Shown: piece by piece, positions 1 to 5,987 of the stretch
Position numbering within the stretch: position 1 is the stretch's first letter
How the letters are laid out: the number at the start of each line of letters is the position of its first letter
Source: Gemmatimonadaceae bacterium
GTDB taxonomy: Bacteria > Gemmatimonadota > Gemmatimonadetes > Gemmatimonadales > Gemmatimonadaceae
Length of the DNA: 12,314 nt
Direction: 5' to 3'
NCBI GenBank assembly: GCA_013361745.1
Contig: JABFXM010000553.1
Coordinates: 1-12,314, forward strand
The notes under the pieces: model-generated
Told to the model about the DNA's origin: nothing
Database searches by the model: none
Seen by the model: only the letters and a program-made list of their open reading frames with translations
Position numbers and translations under genes: made by a program

Positions 1-442
1 TCTGGAAGACGTCCCTGATCTCGCCGCGCTCGACGCGCACTGCGGCGATCTCGGTGATGCGATGGCCGCGCTCCGGGCTCGAGCCGATGGTCTCGACGTC
101 GACCACGGTGTACGAGAGCGAGTCGATCGGATCACCGTGGGGCTCGGGCACTGGCTCGCGGACGACGAGCGCGGCCGATGGCGGGGGCGCGTATGGAGGC
201 GTCGCGCGCGTCAGGCACCACAACCCGTCGAGCCCTCGCGTGAACTCACGTCGGCCCGCGAACAGCGTCGCGGCCATGTGCTCGGCGACCGGCGCCGGGA
301 CACCGGGGAGCTGGCAGATCGACGCGATCAGTGCCGCGGCGCTGGCGGGGCCGGCCGCGAGAAAGTCGCCCGCGCGCTCGGCGAGCAACGATTCAGGAGG
401 ACGGGTGTTGAAGCCGCCGAGCGGCGGCGCGAACTGCGTCAT
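1..442 (-). CDS. DnaQ-like 3'-5' exonuclease domain protein (3' end cut by window edge)
   Basis: I translated this by hand from ATG at 442; 147 codons are present and the gene runs off the left edge. Residues 1-105 form an uncharacterised, Ala/Pro-rich N-terminal segment. Around residues 110-135 a typical Exo I motif begins: YTVVDVETIGSSPERG, with the acidic pair D115 and E117, followed by RITEIAAVRVERGEI. In the DEDD (DnaQ/RNase T) superfamily these acidic residues bind the two catalytic metals that remove nucleotides from DNA or RNA 3' ends. The usual second Thr of DVETTG is Ile here. The remaining Exo II and Exo III motifs would lie outside the window, so activity and substrate cannot be judged. 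It starts 12 bp downstream of the arginine deiminase stop on the same strand, so the two are probably co-transcribed. No clear Shine-Dalgarno is visible. Confidence 0.75.
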   Translation of the reverse strand, partial: MTQFAPPLGGFNTRPPESLLAERAGDFLAAGPASAAALIASICQLPGVPAPVAEHMAATLFAGRREFTRGLDGLWCLTRATPPYAPPPSAALVVREPVPEPHGDPIDSLSYTVVDVETIGSSPERGHRITEIAAVRVERGEIRDVFQ

Positions 443-454
443 CTCGGAAGAGGA

Positions 455-1690
455 TCAGGCCCAGGGGTCGTCGCGGAGCACCGGGCAGGTCATGCAGCGT
501 GGGCCTCCGCCCGCGCGAACCAGCTCCGCGCCCTCGAAAACTATTACCGCGCGCTCGTCCTCGCTGATCCGATCGTCGCCGGTGAGGAAGTTCACCGCGT
601 GCACCAGCCGGAAGCCCATCTTCTGCATCTCGCGCAGCGTCGCCTCGGGACGCTGATACGAGAGCACCACACCGGGCCGGACCGCGACGAAGTTGCACCC
701 CGACGCCCACTGCTCGCGCTCCTGGTTGATGCGACGCTCGCCGCCGCAGAAGATCGGCTCCATCGCGAGCCCGACCGACTGCAGCGCGGCGAAGACGTTA
801 GGCATCTCCTGGACGTGGTGCTGTCCCTTGCGCCGGTGCAGGATGCGCAGGCGTTCGGGGCCGATGAAGTGCGGCGGGAAGAGGACGCACAGCTCACGAT
901 CCACCTGGGTGAAGATCATGTCGAGGTGGATCGCCGTGTTCTCCTTGGGCATCACGACCACGATGACGTCGGTGACGCTCGTCTTCGCGAAGAGCAGCTC
1001 GGTGAGGGTGTCGATCGCGGCCGGGCTCGAGCGCTCGCTGAAGCCGATCATCACGGTGTCGCGCCGCAGCGGATGGACGTCGCCCCCCTCGAGCGTGTAG
1101 TTCGTCCGCCGCTCGATCGACCCATCGTAGAGGATCCCCTGGTTCGCGAGCGCGGGATGCGAGAGGAAGAGCGCCTTCATGATGAGCTCCTCCGACCAGC
1201 GGATCCCGTAGCGCATGGAGCCGATGAGGACGTGGTCCTCGAGGATCATCGCGACGTCGCGCGTGAAGAAGAGGTTCGGCAGCGCCGGGAGGACGTAGCC
1301 GTGCTCGTTGAGCGCCTTCGCGAGCGGGCCCGCCTCCTCCTCGCGCCCCTCGATGAGCATCTGCACGAGCGACTCGGCGGGGAGATCGGCGATCTCGCGG
1401 GCGAGCGGCTCGGAGGGGACGATGTCCATCGTCTCGCGCACGAGGAGGTCGCGCACCTCGCGGTTGGCGAGCACCTCCGTGAGCAGCCCCTTCACCGTGT
1501 GCACGTTCGCGAAGCGCTCGACGATCGCCACGAAGCGGCGATGCTCGCGCCGCGCTTCCTCGTGGTCGATGATGTCGTCGTAGAGATAGTCCTCGCGGGT
1601 CGTCGGGGTGACGGCGAGGAGCTCAGGCCCGGGGGTGTGGACGAGAACGGTGCGAAGACGACCGATCTCCGAGCTGACGTGGACTGGCAT
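455..1690 (-). CDS. arcA: Arginine deiminase
   Basis: Hydrolyses L-arginine to citrulline and ammonia in the cytoplasm, first step of the arginine deiminase pathway. With the start at ATG 1690 (MPVHVSSEIGRLRTVLVH) it has 411 residues, normal for the family. The guanidino-modifying catalytic set is visible: FTRD (D145), LEGGD (E201, D204), HLD (H255, D257) and the C-terminal nucleophile C399 in GPRCMTCPV. The reading frame stays open upstream to 1771, giving an alternative ATG at 1711 (MRGWRVHCSPMPVH), but homologues begin near the chosen Met. A TACATT -10-like element lies 8 nt upstream of ATG 1690 and there is no Shine-Dalgarno, suggesting a leaderless or nearly leaderless mRNA. No arcB, arcC or arcD is adjacent. 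It is divergent from rex, with a Rex operator between them. One CGTTAGGC-type octamer lies inside at 796-803. Confidence 0.88.
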   Translation of the reverse strand: MPVHVSSEIGRLRTVLVHTPGPELLAVTPTTREDYLYDDIIDHEEARREHRRFVAIVERFANVHTVKGLLTEVLANREVRDLLVRETMDIVPSEPLAREIADLPAESLVQMLIEGREEEAGPLAKALNEHGYVLPALPNLFFTRDVAMILEDHVLIGSMRYGIRWSEELIMKALFLSHPALANQGILYDGSIERRTNYTLEGGDVHPLRRDTVMIGFSERSSPAAIDTLTELLFAKTSVTDVIVVVMPKENTAIHLDMIFTQVDRELCVLFPPHFIGPERLRILHRRKGQHHVQEMPNVFAALQSVGLAMEPIFCGGERRINQEREQWASGCNFVAVRPGVVLSYQRPEATLREMQKMGFRLVHAVNFLTGDDRISEDERAVIVFEGAELVRAGGGPRCMTCPVLRDDPWA

Positions 1691-1698
1691 GGGCGAGC

Positions 1699-1704
1699 AA
1701 TGTA
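1699..1704 (-). promoter_or_regulatory. Candidate -10 element of arginine deiminase
   Basis: TACATT on the minus strand matches TATAAT at four of six positions and ends 8 nt before ATG 1690. That places a transcription start at or within a base or two of the start codon. No convincing -35 box is seen 17 bp upstream. Inferred only. Confidence 0.3.
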
Positions 1705-1781
1705 CCCGCCAGCCGCGCATTAGGGCCAGTGCGGAGGGGCCTGACGCCCGTGCGGAACTGGCCCTCGGCACACGCGCTCGC

Positions 1782-1787
1782 TAACTT
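1782..1787 (+). promoter_or_regulatory. Candidate -10 element of rex
   Basis: TAACTT lies 28 nt before the GTG start of rex and overlaps the left end of the Rex operator. A start site about 7 nt downstream would fall inside the operator, fitting autorepression. It resembles TAGCTT at 7151-7156 and TATCTT at 9477-9482 in front of two other genes. No clear -35 is visible. Confidence 0.3.
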
Positions 1788-1803
1788 GTGAACGAATTCA
1801 CAA
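1786..1803 (+). promoter_or_regulatory. Rex operator (ROP-type palindrome)
   Basis: TTGTGAACGAATTCACAA is a perfect inverted repeat with TTGTGAA arms and a CGAA centre. It extends by one more pair to C1785/G1804, giving 8-bp arms. It matches the known Rex consensus TTGTGA-N6-TCACAA exactly. It lies 12 bp upstream of the rex start codon and about 95 bp upstream of the divergent arginine deiminase start. Autoregulation of rex is the direct reading; control of the deiminase is plausible but less certain because of distance. Confidence 0.9.
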
Positions 1804-1815
1804 GCCCCCGCGACC

Positions 1816-2439
1816 GTGAAACGCATCGCCGATTCCACCGTTCGACGTCTGTCGCTCTATCTCCGCTTTCTGGAGGACTTCGAGCAGCGCGGCCTGGAGA
1901 CCATCTCGAGCGACGAGCTGGCGCAACGCGGGGGAACGACGTCGGCGCAGGTGCGGAAGGACCTCTCCTTCTTCGGATCGTTCGGGAAGCGGGGCCTGGG
2001 CTATTCAGTGCCGGAGCTGTCGCGCCGGATCCGCGAGATCATCGGGCTGGGACGCGAGTGGCGCGTGATCATCGTCGGCGCGGGAAAGATCGGCGCGGCG
2101 CTCGCCCAGTATCAGGGGTTCGCCCAGCGCGGCTTCCACATCGTCGCCGTGTACGACAGCTCGCCGGAGAAGATCGGGCGCTCCTGGAACTCGCAGACGA
2201 TCCGCGACATCCGCCAGCTCGAGCACGACACGGCACGCGAGAAGCCCGACATCGCGGTGCTGACGGTTCCCTCGGAAGCGGCGCAGGCGATGCTCGACCG
2301 GATCGTGAAGGCGGGCATCAAGGCCGTGTTGAACTTCGCTCCCGTCCAGCTTCAGGCGCCGCCTGACGTCACCGTGAAGTCGGTGAACATGGCGATGGAG
2401 CTGGAAGGCCTGTCCTTCGCGCTGACGAACCGCGACTGA
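1816..2439 (+). CDS. rex: Redox-sensing transcriptional repressor Rex
   Basis: Dimeric cytoplasmic repressor that binds DNA when NAD+ dominates and lets go when NADH rises, typically controlling fermentation and respiration genes. At 207 residues the length is normal. Residues 1-78 form the winged-helix DNA-binding domain (RRLSLYLRFLE, then the recognition segment TTSAQVRKDLSFFG with R47-K48-D49). Residues 82-190 form the Rossmann domain with the dinucleotide loop GAGKIG (88-93), the acidic D114 at the end of beta-2, and the NFAP motif near 173-176. The C-terminal helix used for domain swapping follows. GTG 1816 is the only sensible start: an in-frame TGA lies at 1789 inside the operator. No Shine-Dalgarno is visible. 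It is convergent with the acidic protein gene and ends at a GC hairpin. Confidence 0.95.
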   Translation: MKRIADSTVRRLSLYLRFLEDFEQRGLETISSDELAQRGGTTSAQVRKDLSFFGSFGKRGLGYSVPELSRRIREIIGLGREWRVIIVGAGKIGAALAQYQGFAQRGFHIVAVYDSSPEKIGRSWNSQTIRDIRQLEHDTAREKPDIAVLTVPSEAAQAMLDRIVKAGIKAVLNFAPVQLQAPPDVTVKSVNMAMELEGLSFALTNRD

Positions 2440-2440
2440 C

Positions 2441-2461
2441 GCGCCGCCGCGGTGGCGGCGC
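2441..2461. terminator. GC hairpin between convergent genes
   Basis: GCGCCGCC (2441-2448), loop GCGGT, then GGCGGCGC (2454-2461) form a perfect 8-bp stem starting just after the rex stop. It abuts the stop codon of the opposing gene at 2462. There is no T-tract on either side, so it would be an atypical bidirectional terminator or a pause hairpin. Confidence 0.5.
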
Positions 2462-3133
2462 TCAGAGTGAATCGAGCAGGTCGTCGATCGCCTTCGCGGC
2501 GGCGTCGCTCATCGGCGCGCCGGCGACCACGCGCTGCAGGATGTCGACCGCTTCCTGGGCGAGATCCTCGGGATGCTTGCGATCGCGGTCGAAGCGCACG
2601 ATGTGGCCGAGGAGAATGGCAGCGAGCCCACCACCTTCCTCGTTCGCCTCACGCTGCTCCTCCTCGAAGCTGGGCACGCTCGCCTTCCACGGCTCGTCCT
2701 CTTCCCCACCCTCCGTGAGGCGCGACGCGGGGACCAGCGCGACGAGCCGGCCCTGGATCCCCGGCTCGCCCTCGAAAGCGAGCAGCCCGACGAGCACCGG
2801 CTCCTCGAACAGCTTCAACGCGACGAGCCGCTCGATCGACTCGCCCGGCATCGCGCAGCGCGCCACGAGCCGGCCGTCGATGCGCGACGCGAGGCAGACG
2901 CCGTCGGGGGCGCGATCGTCGGGCAACGGCCCGACGCTCACCTCGAGCGGGGTCGCCGTCGCGACGAAGACGGTGCTGGCGGGGAGATCGTCCTCCTCCT
3001 CCTCATCGTCATCGTCATCGTCGTCGAGGGAGTCGTCGTCCGGCTCTTCGCCGTCGCCGTCTTCCTCGTAGCCGTCGAAATCGTCCGGATCATCCGGCTC
3101 GTCGCCCGGCGACCGTCCTCTGCTCCATCGCAT
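2462..3133 (-). CDS. Uncharacterised protein with polyacidic N-terminus
   Basis: I do not recognise the family. The start at ATG 3133 is chosen because a good Shine-Dalgarno (GAGGTGA, 3136-3142) precedes it; the frame is open further upstream to 3349 without a ribosome site. The product has 223 residues. Residues 11-49 are almost entirely Asp/Glu, including a long D7E4-type run encoded by GAC/GAT/GAG triplet repeats. Residues 53-140 look like a folded, beta-rich domain (TVFVATATPLEVSVGPL, then IDGRLVARCAMPGESIERL). Residues 141-168 are again Glu-rich, and 170-223 look helical, ending AAAKAIDDLLDSL. No signal peptide or membrane segment is seen, so it is probably cytoplasmic. It lies 62 bp downstream of the SET methyltransferase on the same strand, possibly in one transcript. 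The opposite charge of the SET protein tail makes an interaction conceivable, nothing more. Confidence 0.7.
   Translation of the reverse strand: MRWSRGRSPGDEPDDPDDFDGYEEDGDGEEPDDDSLDDDDDDDEEEEDDLPASTVFVATATPLEVSVGPLPDDRAPDGVCLASRIDGRLVARCAMPGESIERLVALKLFEEPVLVGLLAFEGEPGIQGRLVALVPASRLTEGGEEDEPWKASVPSFEEEQREANEEGGGLAAILLGHIVRFDRDRKHPEDLAQEAVDILQRVVAGAPMSDAAAKAIDDLLDSL
2988..3027. repeat. Triplet repeat coding for the Asp/Glu run
   Basis: TCC-type triplets (2991-3003) followed by TCATCG and TCG units form a short imperfect microsatellite. On the minus strand it reads as GAG/GAT/GAC codons. Slippage by whole triplets would change the length of the acidic tract without shifting frame. Confidence 0.6.
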
Positions 3134-3135
3134 CG

Positions 3136-3142
3136 TCACCTC
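3136..3142 (-). promoter_or_regulatory. Ribosome binding site deciding the start of the acidic protein
   Basis: GAGGTGA on the minus strand lies 2 nt from ATG 3133, with the GAGG core 5 nt away. It is one of only two strong Shine-Dalgarno sequences in the window and decides this start over the longer open frame. Confidence 0.6.
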
Positions 3143-3195
3143 ACCTCTCGCCTTGTCGCGACTGGTGCATCTCTCACGCCGCCGCAGGTCTCCGG

Positions 3196-3753
3196 TCAGC
3201 GCCCGCTCGCCGAGCGAGTCTTTCCCCGGCGCGTCGAGCCGCCGCGCTTCTTCTTCGCGCTCGCGGGACGCTTCTTCGGCTTCGGCTTGCGCGTCTTCTT
3301 CGGCGGGGCGAGGATCGAGCCGCGGCAGTTCGGCGCACCGCAGCGGCACTTGTAGAACTCCTCATCCTCCGCGGTGTGATCGGCGGTTCGCTCGTACTGA
3401 TAGTCGTAGACGAGCTCCTCCCCGGGGCGGATGGTGCGCAGCGCATAGATGAAGATGCGCTTGCCCTCGATCACCGCTTCGCAGTTCGGATCGCAGGAGT
3501 GGTTGATGAATCGCGAGTCGTTGCCGCCGACCGCGGCGTCGATGACCTCGTCGTCGTCGACGATGAAGAGGAAGGTGTGGTGCCGCTTCATCTTCTCGTC
3601 GTCGTAGCGCCGGTCGGCTTCGTCGTTGTCGATGTGTTCGCCGGTGTACTCCGCCACGCGCTGGCCACGACGGATCTGCCGGGTGGCGAAGGCGCCCCTC
3701 CCCTGGATTTCCGATTTCCTCAGCTCGAACGGCTGTTCCGTCACTCTCGCCAC
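3196..3753 (-). CDS. SET-domain protein-lysine methyltransferase with post-SET zinc site and basic tail
   Basis: Predicted to transfer a methyl group from S-adenosylmethionine to a protein lysine. At 185 residues it is little more than the catalytic domain. The SAM-binding GRG is at 18-20; the pseudoknot motifs are NHSCDPN (84-90) and GEELVYDY (111-118), with the catalytic Tyr at 118. The post-SET motif CRCGAPNC supplies C136, C138 and C143, which with C87 normally bind one zinc. Residues 150-185 form a Lys/Arg/Pro/Ser-rich tail resembling histone H1-like tails, which could bind nucleic acid or be a methylation substrate itself. The GTG start at 3753 is supported by GGAG 5 nt upstream; an ATG at 3773 is out of frame and makes only a ten-codon peptide. 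It lies 39 bp downstream of fumarylacetoacetase, so it is probably in the same transcript. The substrate is unknown. Confidence 0.88.
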   Translation of the reverse strand: MARVTEQPFELRKSEIQGRGAFATRQIRRGQRVAEYTGEHIDNDEADRRYDDEKMKRHHTFLFIVDDDEVIDAAVGGNDSRFINHSCDPNCEAVIEGKRIFIYALRTIRPGEELVYDYQYERTADHTAEDEEFYKCRCGAPNCRGSILAPPKKTRKPKPKKRPASAKKKRGGSTRRGKTRSASGR

Positions 3754-3792
3754 GTCTGCTCCGTGCTCGTCATTTGATGTTGGCCCGCTGCC

Positions 3793-5118
3793 TCACGCGG
3801 CGGGGGCTGGAAGAATCCGGCCGCGACACTCGCCGAACCCGATACGCGCGAAGCCGTCGCGCACGCACTCACCGCGGAGGATCAGCTCGTCGCCGTCCTC
3901 GAGAAAGCTTCGAGTCTCGCCGTCGGGCAGCTTCACCGGCTCCGCGCCGCGCCACGTGAGCTCGAGCATGCAGCCGCGCGAATCGCGCTCCGGACCCGAG
4001 ATGGTGCCGCTCGCGAGCAGGTCGCCGGGGCGAAGGTTGCAGCCGTTGCTCGCGTGGTGCGCGACGAGCTGGGCGAGCGTCCAGTACATGTCGGCGAATC
4101 GGGCACGACTCAGACGGACCGGAGCGGCTCCGCGCTCGCGCATCGTGCGCGTCCGCAGCCAGACCTCGACGGCGAGATCCACGCCACCGCGCTCGGCGTC
4201 CTCGTCGTCGCGCAGATATGGCAGCGGTGCGGGATCACCTTCGGCGCGCTCCGCGGCATGCACACGGAAGGGCGCGAGCGCCTCCATCGTCACTACCCAT
4301 GGCGAGAGCGTCGTCGCGAAGTTCTTGGCGAGGAAGGGGCCGAGGGGCTGGTACTCCCAGCTCTGGATGTCGCGCGCCGACCAATCGTTGACGAGGCAGA
4401 GGCCGAAGAGCTGCTCCGCCGCGTCCCTGATGCCTAACGCCTCGCCGAGAGTCGTGCCGGTGCCGATGAACGCGCCGACCTCGCACTCGTAATCGAGGGA
4501 GCGGCTCGGTCCGAAGACCGGTGCCTGCGCGTCGGGCGCCTTGCGCTGTCCCGATGGACGGCGGACCTCGGAACCGCTCGGCAGGAGCGACGACGAGCGA
4601 CCATGATATCCGATCGGCACCCACTTGTAGTTCGGGAGGAGCGGGTTGTCCGGACGGAACATGCTGCCGACGTTCGTCGCATGATGGATCGACGCGTAGA
4701 AGTCGGTGTAATCGCCGACGCGCGCGGGAAGCAGCAGGTCGGCGTCCTCCATCGGCACGAGCATCCGGTCCGCATCGCGCTCCGCGCTCGATCCCTCGCG
4801 GAGCAGTGCGCTCACCGCGAGGCGCAGCGCACGCCATGCCGGGCGACCGAGCTCCATGAGATCGTTGAGGCACTGCGCGCCACAGGCGCGCGCCGCCGCC
4901 GCGGAGTCGCCGGTGAAGTAGCCGAGGCGCATTGCCGCCGACACGTCGAGGATCATCGAGCCGATGGCGATGCCGACGTGCGCCCGCTCTCCTCCGCCCT
5001 GATGGCGAAACACGCCGAAGGGGAGATTCTGGATGGGAAAATCGGTGCGCCCGTCGTTCGCGGAACGCACCCAGGAGCGCAGCGCGGGGTCGTGCGTCTC
5101 GTCGACGGTGGGGATCAT
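3793..5118 (-). CDS. fahA: Fumarylacetoacetase
   Basis: Hydrolyses 4-fumarylacetoacetate to fumarate and acetoacetate, the final step of tyrosine/phenylalanine breakdown through homogentisate. At 441 residues the length is slightly above the eukaryotic enzyme. It has the SH3-like N-terminal domain (about 1-130) and the FAH catalytic fold. The active-site set aligns well with mouse FAH: D139 and H146 in DYTDFYASIHHATNVG, E211 and E213 in LDYECEVGAFIG, and D245 in VNDWSARDIQ, giving the metal ligands and the catalytic His. ATG 5118 overlaps the TGA of the upstream unknown gene as ATGA, so translation is coupled. Homogentisate dioxygenase and maleylacetoacetate isomerase are not in the window. 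A CGTTAGGC octamer at 4432-4439 encodes a TTA leucine codon, rare for this GC content. Confidence 0.95.
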   Translation of the reverse strand: MIPTVDETHDPALRSWVRSANDGRTDFPIQNLPFGVFRHQGGGERAHVGIAIGSMILDVSAAMRLGYFTGDSAAAARACGAQCLNDLMELGRPAWRALRLAVSALLREGSSAERDADRMLVPMEDADLLLPARVGDYTDFYASIHHATNVGSMFRPDNPLLPNYKWVPIGYHGRSSSLLPSGSEVRRPSGQRKAPDAQAPVFGPSRSLDYECEVGAFIGTGTTLGEALGIRDAAEQLFGLCLVNDWSARDIQSWEYQPLGPFLAKNFATTLSPWVVTMEALAPFRVHAAERAEGDPAPLPYLRDDEDAERGGVDLAVEVWLRTRTMRERGAAPVRLSRARFADMYWTLAQLVAHHASNGCNLRPGDLLASGTISGPERDSRGCMLELTWRGAEPVKLPDGETRSFLEDGDELILRGECVRDGFARIGFGECRGRILPAPAA

Positions 5119-5987
5119 AGGAAGTGGAGCGTCTTCAGGTCGGCGACGGGCTCGCGGAACGAGCAGGAGCCGAAGCCGGTGATCGATCGCGTCCGGGTCG
5201 CGCGAAGGGTGCCGAGTCCGAGCGAGCGGCCGCGCCAGTTGAGCGACTCCGGGAGCAGCGCGATGCTCTCGGGATCACGCTCCTCGAGCGCCGCCACCAG
5301 ATCCTGCTCGCGCATCCCCTCGCGCGCGAGCGCTGTCGCGAGCAGCACGTTGAGAAAACCGAACATCGTGCCGTGCGGCGGGTCCTCGTCGTACGTGAGG
5401 CGGTACTCGTCGCGAAGCGGGTGATGAAGTCCGGCGGTCGCCTTGAAGACGACGTCGCGCTCGACGCAGCGCACGATGAATCGCGCGACCTGCGCCGCGG
5501 TCGGGAACGCCTCGGGCGTGACGCCCCCGGTGCGGATCTTCGCGCGGACTCCGCAGCCGGCGATCGCGTCGAGCAGCCGCGCCGGATCATCGAGCACGGG
5601 GATCTCGACGAAGACGGCGACGCCACCGGTGAGCCCGGAGTTCGGGACCTCGCGCACGGTGCTGGCGCGCACCTCCGCCGTGTCGATCACGGCGCGGTGC
5701 TTCTCGCGGGCGTTGAAGGCGTCGATCGTCGTCCGGAGGGTTCCCTCGAAGGTCTGCGCGAGAACCGAGAGCGGCCAGCGCCACCCCTCGACGTCGGCGG
5801 GCGCCGCGGCCGACCATTCGTCGAGCCGCATCGCGGGAAGCACGAAGCGTCCGAGCATCCACGCATCGGGCTCGTCACGATGACGCGCGTACTCGGCGAC
5901 CGCGGCGGGCATGTCGAGCCCCGCGGGCGGAAAGAGCCCGGCGTAATCGACCACCTCCGCCAGCAGCGTGTGCAGCGCTTCGTTCAT
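5115..5987 (-). CDS. Conserved-looking protein of unknown function coupled to fumarylacetoacetase
   Basis: I do not recognise a named family. The product has 290 residues, with no signal peptide or membrane segment, so it is probably cytoplasmic. Blocks that look conserved are VVDYAGLFPPAGLDM (residues 12-26), WMLGRFVLPAMRLDEW (43-58), AKIRTGGVTPEAFPT in the middle, VVFKATAGLHHPLR about 35 residues later, and HGTMFGFLNVLLA. The alternation of short beta strands with helices, and Lys residues at strand ends (AKIRTGG, VFKATAG), would suit a TIM-barrel-like enzyme, but this is inference. It overlaps both neighbours by ATGA (5984-5987 upstream, 5115-5118 downstream), so its production is tied to the P1 peptidase and fumarylacetoacetase. 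That context points to a role in, or beside, aromatic amino acid catabolism. Confidence 0.8.
   Translation of the reverse strand: MNEALHTLLAEVVDYAGLFPPAGLDMPAAVAEYARHRDEPDAWMLGRFVLPAMRLDEWSAAAPADVEGWRWPLSVLAQTFEGTLRTTIDAFNAREKHRAVIDTAEVRASTVREVPNSGLTGGVAVFVEIPVLDDPARLLDAIAGCGVRAKIRTGGVTPEAFPTAAQVARFIVRCVERDVVFKATAGLHHPLRDEYRLTYDEDPPHGTMFGFLNVLLATALAREGMREQDLVAALEERDPESIALLPESLNWRGRSLGLGTLRATRTRSITGFGSCSFREPVADLKTLHFL

Noticed and set aside
62..1723. Long plus-strand open frame of 553 codons opposite arginine deiminase
   Set aside because: Its product is Arg/Glu/His-rich with no recognisable motif, and the opposite strand encodes a clear arginine deiminase with all catalytic residues. It is a GC-codon shadow.
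2988..3027. CRISPR-like or regulatory tandem repeat
   Set aside because: The repetition is explained by Asp/Glu codons; there are no spacers or conserved direct repeats.
2573..3355. Plus-strand open frame of 260 codons with long Val/Ile/Leu runs
   Set aside because: The hydrophobic runs are the antisense reading of the Asp/Glu repeat in the acidic protein, which has its own strong ribosome site.
3744..3773. Ten-codon ATG frame overlapping the start of the SET gene
   Set aside because: Too short to distinguish from chance; no supporting ribosome site or conservation available.
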